Source: JBCCXL01 sp039191605
Lineage (GTDB): Bacteria; Acidobacteriota; Thermoanaerobaculia; Multivoradales; JAHZIX01
Length of the DNA stretch: 27,450 nucleotides
Direction of reading: 5' to 3'
Assembly: GCA_039191605.1 (NCBI GenBank)
Contig: JBCCXL010000037.1
Span: 1-27,450 of the forward strand
Shown here: one piece after another, positions 1 through 7,171 of the stretch
How positions within the stretch are numbered: position 1 is the stretch's first letter
Layout of the letters: the number at the start of each line of letters is the position of its first letter
Notes under the pieces: model-generated
The model's database searches: none
What the model was told of the DNA's origin: nothing
The model's input: only the letters and a program-made list of their open reading frames with translations
Translations under genes and position numbers: made by a program

Positions 1-189
1 AACTTTGGGACGAATACCCCACCCTGCACCGGCCGAAAGCTCGGCCTGATCGAGTGCGAATAGAAGCTCGTCCTGCCTCGCTGACGTCCTGACTGCGGAG
101 CGAACTACCTGGGGAAAAGAATCGATCCATCGAAGAAGACGAACCCGAACGCGATCCACCAGATGCCTTGACTGGGGCAGCCGACTCAT
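1..189 (-). CDS. 5' part of an unidentified gene, running off the left edge
   Basis: A minus-strand frame opens with ATG at 187-189 and stays open for all 63 codons to base 1. The protein starts MSRLPQSRHLVDRVRVRLL and continues with an arginine-rich amphipathic stretch, then an acidic segment reading QDELLFALDQAEL. I recognise no domain in this short piece. There is no strong Shine-Dalgarno sequence in front of the ATG, and the 207-bp repeat array begins about 100 bp upstream of it. A plus-strand frame is also open from base 3 to about 92, but it is shorter and has no start in the window. Coding potential is plausible, not certain. Confidence 0.4.
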   Translation of the reverse strand, partial: MSRLPQSRHLVDRVRVRLLRWIDSFPQVVRSAVRTSARQDELLFALDQAELSAGAGWGIRPKV

Positions 190-856
190 AGAAGGTAAAT
201 GGTCCAGCAGGCCCAGGCCCTGAACGTCCCTGGCGAAGGTGTCAGATGATTGATCCTAGCCGCCGAGATCTTCACCCCCCCCCGACGGCAAGGAGCGCCC
301 CGAGCCCCGGGGGCACAGCGCCGGAGCTCCGGAGCCGAGCACCACCACCCCTTTCCTGCGAAAGTGCTCGCCCGAGGCGACTGTGCGACAAGCGAAGCCC
401 CGGGGGCGAGGCGAGCGGGGCCCCAGCGGGAGACGAAGGCACGGGAGACGGGGCCAGCCAAATGATCCCAGGCCAAACTCTTCATCCCCTGACCGCGAGG
501 AGCGACCCGAGCCCTGGGGGCAAAGCGCCAGAGCTCCGGAGCCAAGCACTTCCACCCCAGTCCTGCGAAAGCCCTCGCCCGAGGCGACTGTGCGACAAGC
601 GAAGCCCCGGGGGCGAGGCGAGCGGCGCCCCAGCGGGAGACGAAGGCACGGGAGACGGGGCCAGCCAAGTGATCCACACAAAGGCACTCCATCTCTGGCG
701 TCCCATTGCAGAAGGGCGAAACAGCACGCCGAAACAGGGCATAAGGCTATATAGAGAAAGCATAGCCGTTGAGCCCGCAGGTGCAACGGGTCGAGATATG
801 TTGGAATTGCACTGCTACGGCTCAAGACGACCCGAGGCGAGCGCTGAGAGGAGCCC
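190..856. other. Gene-poor stretch holding a 207-bp tandem repeat pair
   Basis: No convincing gene. It holds a degenerate family A motif (241-256), two family B plus family A units (291-468 and 498-675), and a short inverted repeat, GGCTAT (745-750) with ATAGCC (762-767). Long open frames exist on both strands only because the repeat period (207) is divisible by three and the DNA is GC-rich. A Shine-Dalgarno-like GAGAGGAG at 846-853 serves the gene at 857. Confidence 0.6.
291..675 (+). repeat. Two tandem 207-bp units of families B and A
   Basis: Unit 1 starts at 291 and unit 2 at 498. Both begin with an AGGAGCGMCCCGAGCCC-like sequence, pass a near-palindrome CGGAGCTCCGGAGCC, share GGCGACTGTGCGACAAGCGAAGC, and end with the family A motif GCCAGCCAARTGATCC (453-468 and 660-675). 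Start-to-start and end-to-end distances are both 207 bp, so the pair is an exact-period tandem duplication with scattered substitutions. The same elements recur near 5266, 8386, 11721, 12606, 12805 and 17062, always in this orientation. Confidence 0.85.
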
Positions 857-1477
857 ATGGACGAACAAGAGACCCTCGACCCCCTTGAGCCCGAAACCCA
901 ACCGGAGGCCCAGCCCCATTGGGAAGACCAGCCCCAGCCCAGCGACCCGGAAGAAACGGCATTCGAGCCCCCCCCTCCGCCTCCGGTCAATAGCGGAGAT
1001 CAGCCGGTGGATCCCCAGTCGGTCCGCCTTGCCCGCTGGATCGCGGTGCCGATCACGACGGTCGTATCCTTCATCCCGCCGGTGTGGATAACCCTAGTTT
1101 GGGCGCTGGGGGTCATTCCGATCCGTGTCTACCTGCCGCTGATCCTCGTCTTCGGCTTGCTCGCAGTGGCGGCAATCAGCATCGCCTATCTCTATCCTGC
1201 GGCGCGCTATCGACATCTCAGATACCGAGTGGAACCGGATGGCCTGGGCATCCAGCGGGGCGTGCTGTGGCGCAAGGCGATCTGGATCCCGCTGACTCGG
1301 GTGCAGCACACCGATGTCTCTCAGGGCCCATTGCAGCGTCGATACGACCTCGCCACGCTGACGGTGTACACCGCCGGAACCGAAGGCGCGTCAATTCCGC
1401 TAGCCGGCCTCGAGCACTCCGTCGCCACTCGACTCGCCAATCACCTTCGCCCGAAGGAGGCGTCCCGTGGTGGCTGA
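857..1477 (+). CDS. Bacterial-PH-domain membrane protein, YdbS-like
   Basis: 206 aa. Residues 1-55 are an acidic, proline-rich cytosolic tail (a run of PPPPPP near 39-43). Residues about 61-85 and 91-113 are two membrane helices, and 121-197 form one bacterial PH domain (bPH2) with the usual pattern: YRVEPDGLGIQRGVLWRK, then IPLTRVQHTDVSQGPLQRRY, then a LTVYTAGTEG strand. YdbS family proteins have this layout. Their biochemical role is poorly defined, and a link to the envelope or membrane stress is inferred from the family. ATG at 857 is preceded by GAGAGGAG (846-853). Its stop overlaps the next gene by 11 nt, so the two are co-translated partners, as ydbS and ydbT are elsewhere. Confidence 0.85.
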   Translation: MDEQETLDPLEPETQPEAQPHWEDQPQPSDPEETAFEPPPPPPVNSGDQPVDPQSVRLARWIAVPITTVVSFIPPVWITLVWALGVIPIRVYLPLILVFGLLAVAAISIAYLYPAARYRHLRYRVEPDGLGIQRGVLWRKAIWIPLTRVQHTDVSQGPLQRRYDLATLTVYTAGTEGASIPLAGLEHSVATRLANHLRPKEASRGG

Positions 1478-3041
1478 GGGGCATCGCCTGCACGGCTGGT
1501 CGTGGATCTTCCTCATCGGCGGCATGCTCCGGGCGCTGCTGATCCCGCTGATCGCGGCGGTCTTCGCCGGGGGCGATGTCTTGCTAATCTGGCTGAATTG
1601 GGTGTCCCTGGCGGTGCTCGTGCCGATCGCAGCGATAGCGGCCATTTACCAGCGGATCTACCGCTATCGCTTCACCGCCGAGGCTCTCGAGGTGCGAGAC
1701 GGGCTGCTGACCCGAAATCTGAGACAAATCCCTTACGAGCGGATCCACAACGTCGCGCTGGTGCGCAATCCGCTACATCGCCTGCTCGGCGTGGCGACCG
1801 CGCGTATCGAAACTGGGGCCGGCGGAGGCGCCGAAGCCCAGCTGCGGGTACTGTCTCTGGAGGCTGCCGAAGAGCTACGACGCCAAACCCTCGGCGAAGC
1901 CCGGCTCCGCCAGGACGAGGCCGCCGCGGCGGCAGGGTCCGCAGACGGTCCGCTGGTGACGACGCCGGACGGCGAGCTGGTCCGCCTGGGGCTGATCAGC
2001 AACCGAGGCTTCCTGGTGATCGCAGCCCTCGCCGGTGTGCTGTCGCAGTCGAACGGATGGGAAACCTGGATCACGGATCAGGACTGGTCGACCCTTTACG
2101 AATCGGCGCAGGAGCAGGGTCCGACGTGGCTCGGTGGGCTCGGCAGCATCGGCGCACCCGGATCTTGGTGGGGCACGCTGCTACTAGCCCTAGGCCTCTT
2201 CGCGCTGCTCGTCGTCGTGATCCGTGTCCTGTCCATCGTTTGGTACCTGGTGCGCTACCGAAACTTCACCCTGCAGCAGATCCGCGACGACCTGCAGATC
2301 GAATACGGCCTGCTCACCCGCGTTTCCTCGGTCGTCCCGACGTATCGCATCCAACTAGTGACGGTCACCGAGTCGTTGCTCCATCGCTGGTTTGGCCGCG
2401 AATCTGTCGAGGTGGAAACCGCCGGCAACGCGGACGGAGACGGCGGTGCGTCCCAGCAACTCGCGACCTCCGGCGTCAAGATCACCCGACAGTGGCTGGC
2501 CCCCATCGTCCGCGACGGCCGGTCCGCCGCCCTGGTGCGGCAGGTCATGCCCGAGATCGACCTCGACACGGTGCAGTGGAACCCGATCGAGCGCCGCGCG
2601 GTGCGGCGTATCGTGCGGCGGACCGCCATCTTCCTCGCTATACCCACCGCCATCGCGGCCGCAGTCCCGGCCTTCGCGTCGGTTCCTTTTCATAGCCTGC
2701 ACGGATTGTGGATTCTCGCCATCGGCCTTCCCGTAGCGTGGGTGTCCGCGCGGGGCTGGGTCCGAAACACGGCGTGGGCGGTGACGGATGCCGCCGTGCT
2801 CTATCGCAGCGGCTGGCTCGGGAGCACCACCAGCGCGGTGCGTTTCGCCAATATGCAGACCGTCTCGCTGACCCAGAGCCCCTTCGATCGCCGCCACGAC
2901 ATGGCCCAGCTGACCATCGACACCGCCGGCGCCGGCTCCATCGGTCACCGCGTAGCGATCCCCTACATGGATGCCCGGACGGCCTCCGAGGTCCAGCGTC
3001 ACCTATATGCGGAAGGCTGCGCCACCGAGTTTCGCTGGTAG
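1467..3041 (+). CDS. Three-PH-domain membrane protein, YdbT-like
   Basis: 524 aa from GTG at 1467, with GAAGGAGG at 1453-1460 as ribosome binding site inside the previous gene. It has three bacterial PH domains separated by membrane helices. PH1 is about 65-140 (YRYRFTAEALEVRDGLLTR, then IPYERIHNVALVRNPLHRLLG). PH2 is about 263-365 (FTLQQIRDDLQIEYGLLTR, then VPTYRIQLVTVTESLLHRWFG). PH3 is about 434-515 (WAVTDAAVLYRSGWLG, then FANMQTVSLTQSPFDRRHDMA). Membrane segments lie near 12-34, 38-62, 182-193, 235-262, 384-406 and 412-428. The domain count, the phrase 'R(I/V)Q.V...(S/N)PL.R..G' and the pairing with a single-PH partner are typical of YdbT. It probably forms a membrane complex with the upstream product; the molecular function is not established. 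Confidence 0.85.
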   Translation: MVAEGHRLHGWSWIFLIGGMLRALLIPLIAAVFAGGDVLLIWLNWVSLAVLVPIAAIAAIYQRIYRYRFTAEALEVRDGLLTRNLRQIPYERIHNVALVRNPLHRLLGVATARIETGAGGGAEAQLRVLSLEAAEELRRQTLGEARLRQDEAAAAAGSADGPLVTTPDGELVRLGLISNRGFLVIAALAGVLSQSNGWETWITDQDWSTLYESAQEQGPTWLGGLGSIGAPGSWWGTLLLALGLFALLVVVIRVLSIVWYLVRYRNFTLQQIRDDLQIEYGLLTRVSSVVPTYRIQLVTVTESLLHRWFGRESVEVETAGNADGDGGASQQLATSGVKITRQWLAPIVRDGRSAALVRQVMPEIDLDTVQWNPIERRAVRRIVRRTAIFLAIPTAIAAAVPAFASVPFHSLHGLWILAIGLPVAWVSARGWVRNTAWAVTDAAVLYRSGWLGSTTSAVRFANMQTVSLTQSPFDRRHDMAQLTIDTAGAGSIGHRVAIPYMDARTASEVQRHLYAEGCATEFRW

Positions 3042-3053
3042 CGCAGCCGCTAC

Positions 3054-3116
3054 AAGGCCCCTGACGATACGGGCCCCTGCAGTGCGGGCCCCTGCAGTGC
3101 GGGCCCCTGACGATGC
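3054..3116. repeat. Four short tandem copies of a GGGCCCCTG unit between convergent genes
   Basis: Four 15-16 bp units follow each other in an A-B-B-A order: GGCCCCTGACGATAC (3056-3070), GGGCCCCTGCAGTGC (3071-3085), the same again (3086-3100), and GGGCCCCTGACGATGC (3101-3116). GGGCCC and CTGCAG are self-complementary, so RNA from either strand can fold. The position between two converging genes makes a shared terminator-like role possible, but no U-tract follows. Confidence 0.7.
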
Positions 3117-3142
3117 GGCTTGAGACTAAGAAAGCATAGGGA

Positions 3143-5047
3143 CTATGCAGGCTCGAGCTCGATATGGCCCTGTTCTTCGTCGGTGCCGGCGATTCGCACC
3201 CGCATCGCGCGTCCGACGCCGTAGCGCCGCCCGCCCTTCGAGACCAAAGATTGCGTCCCCCGGTCTTCTTCCCAATCGCTGCCGGGCAGGCTCTCGACGG
3301 GCACCGCGCCGGTGAGTCCGACGCCCTCGAGCTGCACGATCAGACCGAAAGGCTTGACGGAGATGACGTTGCCGTCGAATTTCTGCCCGACGCGACTGGA
3401 GAAGTAGCGCGCCGCGAGCATCCTCAGTCGCTGATCTTCCGCCTTCGCCGCCCGGAAGGCCAGCTCGTTGATGTGCCCCGCCAGATCCTCTAGATCGGGA
3501 TCGACGGCGACCTGATCGCGATCACCCCGCAGATGCGCCTTGATGATCCGATGACAGACCAGATCGCTATAGCGGCGTATGGGCGACGTGAAGTGCAGGT
3601 AGAGCGGTGCCGCCAGCCCGAAATGACTTCCTGGATGGACGGTGTAGCGTGCGGGACCCAGAGACTTGCGGAGGACGGCTCGGATCGCCGGCGCCGCCCT
3701 CGCCGACGCATATTGGGCTTCGAAAGCCGCCAGGGCGCGGGGCGTCAGCTCACTGCCGAAGGCCGTCTCGAAACCGAAATTCGCCGCGAAGTCCGCCAGC
3801 TGGTCGACGCCATCCGCATCGGGAGCGGGGTGGACTCGATAGAGCGCCGGCAGGCCTCTTTCCCCGAGCCAATGGGCGACCGACTCGTTGGCGGCGACCA
3901 TCAGGCGTTCGATGAGCCGGTGGGCGCTGGTCTCGGACCGCGCCGCAATGGAGCTCAGCTGACCCTTGCGGTCGAAGCCGACGGTGGCCTCCTCCCGCAC
4001 CATCGAGAGGCCGCCCCGCCCCGCGCGAACCGCCGACAGTCGGCCGACCGCCGTCCTCAGCCAGCGCAAGAGGGGCTGCACGCTTTCGGGAACCGCGCTG
4101 GTCTTCCCCTGATCCAAGAACTCCTCGACCTGCTCATAGGTCAGACGCGCGTCGCTCCGGATCCGGGTCGCCTCGAGGTCCACGGCCCGGATCCGCCCCT
4201 CCGGATCGATCCGCATCTCGACGGTCAGCGCCGCACGATCCACGTCGGGGTGCAGACTGCAGCGATCCTCGGAGAGGGAACGCGGAAACATCGGCAGGAC
4301 GAGGTCCGGGAGGTAGACGCTGGTTCCCCGGGCCCGCGCCTCGAGATCGAGCTCCGAGCCCTCCGGTACAAACGCGTCGACGTCGGCAATGGAGACCAGA
4401 ACTCGCAGACTGCCGTCGGCCTGGACCGGCAGAACCGCCACCGCGTCATCGATATCGCGGGTCGACGGCCCATCGATGGTGACCGTCGGAACGCCGCGCA
4501 AATCCCGCCGAGGGATTTTCTTTTGCCTCGCCCGCCGTCCCCGCTCCTCCAGCTCCTCTGTATGCTCGCCGCGCAGGGACCAGCGCGCGATCACCCGCTC
4601 GAGAGAAGCCTCGGACTCCTCGAGAGCCCGGGGGCGCACCGCCCGAGAGCCCTCGATTTCGGCGACCACGGTCGTGCCCTCGGACAATCCCTTCGCGCCG
4701 TAGAGAGGCCAGTCTTCGTTGGCGATCTCAGAATCGGGACGCAGCCGCAGCCGCCTGCCCTGGCCGACGACCTCACCGATCAGGCGGTCCCGAGGACGCT
4801 CGAGGATCTCGAGATCCGTCGCCGAGTACCGACCGTCGCCCTCCTCCACCAGCCGCGCATCCACCAGATCGCCGGCGAGGATCCCGTTGACGTCCGGCGG
4901 CGGCAGGAAAATCGACGGCGCCGGCCCTTCGAAGGAATGCTCGCCGTCGGGGACGTCGACCCTCAGAAAACCGAACCCCCGGGGATGAACGCTCACGCGA
5001 CCGCGGACGCGACCGCGCCGGACCTTCGACCTAGATGATTTGGACAT
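3143..5047 (-). CDS. RNase II/R-family 3'-5' exoribonuclease
   Basis: 634 aa, the length of RNase II and shorter than typical RNase R (about 750-800). It degrades RNA processively from the 3' end in the cytosol. A basic N-terminus (1-17) is followed by a cold-shock-type OB domain (18-80, GRVSVHPRGFGFLRVD) and a second OB region to about 140. The RNB catalytic domain covers about 180-520, with TIDGPSTRDIDDAVAV at 190-205, whose D192, D198, D200 and D201 match the magnesium-binding aspartates of the family. The stretch HFTSPIRRYSDLVCHR is another family hallmark. A C-terminal S1 domain begins near 552 (GQKFDGNVISVKPFGLIVQLE). ATG at 5047 follows no clear Shine-Dalgarno sequence; the mRNA could be leaderless (see 5050-5074). 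RNase R versus RNase II cannot be decided from motifs alone. Confidence 0.93.
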   Translation of the reverse strand: MSKSSRSKVRRGRVRGRVSVHPRGFGFLRVDVPDGEHSFEGPAPSIFLPPPDVNGILAGDLVDARLVEEGDGRYSATDLEILERPRDRLIGEVVGQGRRLRLRPDSEIANEDWPLYGAKGLSEGTTVVAEIEGSRAVRPRALEESEASLERVIARWSLRGEHTEELEERGRRARQKKIPRRDLRGVPTVTIDGPSTRDIDDAVAVLPVQADGSLRVLVSIADVDAFVPEGSELDLEARARGTSVYLPDLVLPMFPRSLSEDRCSLHPDVDRAALTVEMRIDPEGRIRAVDLEATRIRSDARLTYEQVEEFLDQGKTSAVPESVQPLLRWLRTAVGRLSAVRAGRGGLSMVREEATVGFDRKGQLSSIAARSETSAHRLIERLMVAANESVAHWLGERGLPALYRVHPAPDADGVDQLADFAANFGFETAFGSELTPRALAAFEAQYASARAAPAIRAVLRKSLGPARYTVHPGSHFGLAAPLYLHFTSPIRRYSDLVCHRIIKAHLRGDRDQVAVDPDLEDLAGHINELAFRAAKAEDQRLRMLAARYFSSRVGQKFDGNVISVKPFGLIVQLEGVGLTGAVPVESLPGSDWEEDRGTQSLVSKGGRRYGVGRAMRVRIAGTDEEQGHIELEPA

Positions 5048-5049
5048 GG

Positions 5050-5087
5050 GGGCATTGTATGCGCTGTTTCAGCGGGGATAGCCAAAG
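5050..5087 (-). promoter_or_regulatory. Candidate promoter with a 13-bp dyad in front of the exoribonuclease
   Basis: On the minus strand, TACAAT ends only six bases before the ATG at 5047, which would give a leaderless transcript. Upstream lies CGCTGAAACAGCG (5062-5074), a perfect 5-bp inverted repeat with a 3-base loop, and before it TTGGCT. The spacing of TTGGCT to TACAAT is 20 bp, longer than ideal, so the -35 assignment is weak. The dyad could be an operator or chance. Confidence 0.25.
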
Positions 5088-5140
5088 AAAATAGCCAGCC
5101 ATGGGATCCATCGGCCCTCCAGGCCCGGGCCCCCACCCCA

Positions 5141-5208
5141 ATCCCCCCACCCTCTGACGAACGCAATCAAAGTGGGGACGCCACCACCTTCCCGGGAAGC
5201 TTCAGAAA
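5141..5208 (+). repeat. Family C repeat, copy 1
   Basis: Pattern CCCCACCCTCTGAC, a variable gap, then TCAAAGTGGGGACGCCACC and a CCCGGGAAGCTTC-like end. The same order of blocks is present at 11590, 12670, 16866 and 16955. The CCCCAC...GTGGGG blocks are complementary, so a copy can form a hairpin, as in MITE-like elements. Confidence 0.75.
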
Positions 5209-5265
5209 CCCCGGTACGACGCGAGTGCCCCCGGCACGAGACGATCCCAGTGCCCCTAAAAAGCA

Positions 5266-5399
5266 AGGAGCGACCCGAGCCCCGGGAGCATAGCGACGGA
5301 GCTCCGGAGCCGAGCCCCTACAACTCGGTCCTGCGAAAGCGCTCCGCCGAGGCGACTGTGCGACGAGCGAAGTCCCGGGGCGAGGCGAGCGGCCCCCAA
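5266..5399 (+). repeat. Family B repeat, copy 3
   Basis: Begins AGGAGCGACCCGAGCCCCGG, contains GGAGCTCCGGAGCCGAGC and GGCGACTGTGCGACGAGCG, and ends GGCGAGCGGCCCCC. Unlike most other copies it is not followed by the family A motif but by family D repeats. Confidence 0.8.
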
Positions 5400-5420
5400 A
5401 AGCAAGAAGCGATCAGCAAA

Positions 5421-5540
5421 CCCCAGGTTCCAGGCAACTGGTTCGGGCGGAGTTCCAGTCAACTTGGCCTCGTTACCCGAGGAGGAAACCCCAGGTTCCA
5501 GGCAACTGGTCCGGGCGACCCCAGGTTCCAGGCAACTGGT
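5421..5540 (+). repeat. Family D repeat cluster (three copies)
   Basis: CCCCAGGTTCCAGGCAACTGGT is present at 5421-5442, 5489-5510 and 5519-5540, the last two only 8 bp apart. The first copy is followed by GCGGAGTTCCAGTCAACTTGG (5448-5468), a block that also follows the fourth copy at 6711. Multiple short direct repeats of this style are typical of the ends of IS21-like elements, but no istA or istB is present, so that origin is only an inference. Confidence 0.8.
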
Positions 5541-5563
5541 CCAGCCCCCTCACCGGCGGTCCT

Positions 5564-5845
5564 TTGCCGCCGGCCGATCTCTTCGAAGCCGTCGAGCGCA
5601 GGGTTCGCGGGGGTATGCTTTTCGGTGTGGGGCTGTGCTTCATCGCTATCACCGGGCTTCGTCCCTGGTCGACGAGCATCCCCACAGCGATCTTCTATTT
5701 CATGACCGGCGCGCTCGCTGCGCGTCTCCTCGTTCTGATCCTCGACGGAGCGGTTCCGAAGCAGTGGCTTCTGGTCGCAATAGAGGCCGTCGTAATGGCC
5801 TTGGCCGCCTTCTGGCTGTGGCGTAGCAGCGGGGCCGCGGCCTGA
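5564..5845 (+). CDS. Small membrane protein resembling part of DUF4345, possibly 5'-truncated
   Basis: 93 aa from TTG at 5564, or 76 aa from ATG at 5615. Three hydrophobic segments are visible: GMLFGVGLCFIAITGL, a middle segment SIPTAIFYFMTGALAARLLVLI, and LLVAIEAVVMALAAFWLW at the C-terminus. The order and the phrase LVLILDGAVPKQWLL resemble the C-terminal three helices of DUF4345 membrane proteins, whose full members are about 120-130 aa with one more N-terminal helix. The family D repeat cluster ends 23 bp before the TTG, so the first helix may have been lost to a rearrangement there. No good ribosome binding site precedes either start. Function unknown. Confidence 0.5.
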   Translation: MPPADLFEAVERRVRGGMLFGVGLCFIAITGLRPWSTSIPTAIFYFMTGALAARLLVLILDGAVPKQWLLVAIEAVVMALAAFWLWRSSGAAA

Positions 5846-5982
5846 GCCGGTTGGCTGCCGGTTCGAACCCGCTCGATTCACCGCCGGGCGTCGAGTTGGG
5901 GAAGGCGCTCCTGGTGGCGGTCTTCAGATCCTTCTACAGACCGGGCAGAATCCGCCAACCCAAGCCGCCGCAGACGGAGATC

Positions 5983-6369
5983 CTAGAACGCGAACCACGC
6001 GCCCCAAGCCAGGAGCGGAAATGCCGCTTGCATGACGGCTGCTCGCAGCATCCGTTTGCCGGCCGAGGCGAACAACACGACTCCCGCGCCGGCCATGCAC
6101 GCGCAATTGAACAGCACCAAGGTCTGACCAACGATCGCGTTGCCGCCGAAATGAAGTAGCGAGAGGCCGACGAACACGCCGATGGAAAGAAATAGGTTGT
6201 AGAACCCCTGGTTGAAGGCAAACAAGCGACGTGCCTCTGCGTCCGCAGTCGTGGCGGCACCGAAACTCCTGTGGACCTTGGGGCGCATGAACCACAAGCT
6301 TTCCATGCAGAAGATGAGCACGTGCAGAGCAGCGGCGAGGAACGCGAAACCTTGAGTGGCTAAATTCAT
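5983..6369 (-). CDS. DUF1304 family membrane protein
   Basis: 128 aa from ATG at 6369; a GTG at 6378 would add three residues. The sequence has four hydrophobic segments and the family's marked phrases: LHVLIFCMESLWF, then ARRLFAFNQGFYNLFLSIGVFVGL, then a small glycine/alanine-rich helix GAGVVLFASAGK. DUF1304 proteins are about 115-130 aa integral membrane proteins of unknown function. The gene stands alone, with neither neighbour close enough for an operon, and no strong Shine-Dalgarno sequence is seen at either start. The length is complete for the family. Confidence 0.85.
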   Translation of the reverse strand: MNLATQGFAFLAAALHVLIFCMESLWFMRPKVHRSFGAATTADAEARRLFAFNQGFYNLFLSIGVFVGLSLLHFGGNAIVGQTLVLFNCACMAGAGVVLFASAGKRMLRAAVMQAAFPLLAWGAWFAF

Positions 6370-6378
6370 TGGATCCAC

Positions 6379-6793
6379 TGGATAGCTGATTGGGGTTGAC
6401 GGGTTCTAACTATTAACTGGGCGAATCGGACAGGGATCCTTCAACGCGAAAGCTGGTGCATTCGCCAAACCTTTCTCCGCCTGCTCGATCCGCTTAGCTT
6501 TTGAGACGTTATCCGTGTGCCCGGCTTCTCGTCAATGCACATCGGAGAGCGCGTCGGCGCCCGCGACGAAGCCCAATTCATCGTCTACGACGCCAACCGC
6601 ACCCTCTCCCACCCTACCGCACGTCACCTTCCCACCTATCCCACAGGCCCGACGGCAACGGGGCTATGGGTGGACTCAACTTTCTGGGGGGCAAGATACG
6701 TCGTCGCAAACCCCAGGTTCCAGGCAAATGGTCCTCGCGGAGTTTCCAGCCGACTTGGCACCTTTATCCGAGATGCAACAGCCGCCGATGGAC
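6379..6793. other. Intergenic stretch with a fourth family D repeat
   Basis: I see no reliable gene. A plus-strand frame from GTG at 6517 is open for 140 codons but crosses the repeat and has no recognisable domain. The family D copy lies at 6711-6732 and its companion block at 6737-6757. Confidence 0.5.
6711..6773 (+). repeat. Family D repeat, copy 4 with companion block
   Basis: CCCCAGGTTCCAGGCAAATGGT (6711-6732) is followed by GCGGAGTTTCCAGCCGACTTGG and a TTTATCCGAG end. This matches 5421-5485 block by block with a few substitutions, so the repeated unit is about 63 bp rather than just the 22-bp core. Confidence 0.75.
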
Positions 6794-7015
6794 TCAACGA
6801 TGCTCCTCGAAGCCGCCCAGAGGTTCATCGAAGTCATCGTGGATGCGGATCAGCCCCTTGGCTGTACCGAAGCGACGAATCGGAAAGGATGCCTCAATGG
6901 GCACGAGTCGAACGACCGGCTCACGACCCCGCGCGATAACAACCTTCGAGCCACGCTGCGGTCCCAAGTCGAGTCGTCCAGCCGGGTTCCGAATGTAGGC
7001 CAGGCTCTTGATCCA
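6794..7015 (-). pseudogene. Remnant of a Phd/VapB-type (prevent-host-death) antitoxin gene
   Basis: A 73-codon minus-strand frame ends at TGA (6794-6796). It reads RGSKVVIARGREPVVRLVPI in the middle, followed by a tail RRFGTAKGLIRIHDDFDEPL. Both are hallmarks of type II antitoxins of the prevent-host-death/VapB class ('G..VVIAR.GKPVARLVP' and 'AKG.I.I.DDFD.PL'). There is no ATG, GTG or usable TTG in frame before the conserved core, and a TAG stands directly upstream of the first codon counted. The N-terminal DNA-binding part is therefore degenerate or frameshifted. No PIN or RelE-type toxin follows; a family D repeat lies where it should be. Likely a broken toxin-antitoxin locus. Confidence 0.65.
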
Positions 7016-7171
7016 CTATTGATTCCAAGTGGCATGGAGCGACTCAAGCCCGAGGGGCTCGGCGCTTGACCACCGGTGCCGAGATATGCGGCTTCAGAAT
7101 GCGAGCGAGAGAACAAAAGATTTCTGGCAGCTGAAAGAAGAATCTCCTTACCGGCCTCTCTTCTGGGTGCC

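Larger units (their letters stand above)
5048..5563. other. Repeat-filled intergenic stretch
   Basis: No gene recognised. It contains, in order, a family C repeat (5141-5208), a family B copy (5266-5399) and three family D copies (5421-5540). All share the orientation seen elsewhere in the window. Open frames here are repeat-driven. Confidence 0.6.

Noticed and set aside
186..692. A 168-codon minus-strand frame with repeated 'DHLAGPVSRAFVSRWG' units
   Set aside because: The protein repeat is the translation of the 207-bp tandem DNA repeat, and pieces of the same translation appear at every other repeat copy (for example near 12900 and 17150). No start signal.
246..1091. Long plus-strand frame over the repeats and the start of the first PH gene
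   Set aside because: It crosses the repeat array and overlaps the well-supported PH-domain gene in another frame.
3533..5038. 501-codon plus-strand frame opposite the exoribonuclease
   Set aside because: Shadow of the GC-rich coding strand; the minus-strand frame has all RNB and S1 motifs.
5421..5540. CRISPR-like spacing of the family D repeats
   Set aside because: Only three copies with unequal spacers (46 and 8 bp) and no cas genes.
5848..5890. tRNA-like GGTTCGAACCC T-loop sequence
   Set aside because: The T-stem has mismatches and no matching acceptor, D or anticodon arm is found upstream. It may be chance, or at most a tRNA 3' scrap.
6517..6939. 140-codon plus-strand frame; its segment DEAQFIVYDANR faintly recalls the end of PARP-like domains
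   Set aside because: The likeness is limited to about 12 residues, no other PARP feature is present, and the frame runs through a family D repeat and the antitoxin remnant.
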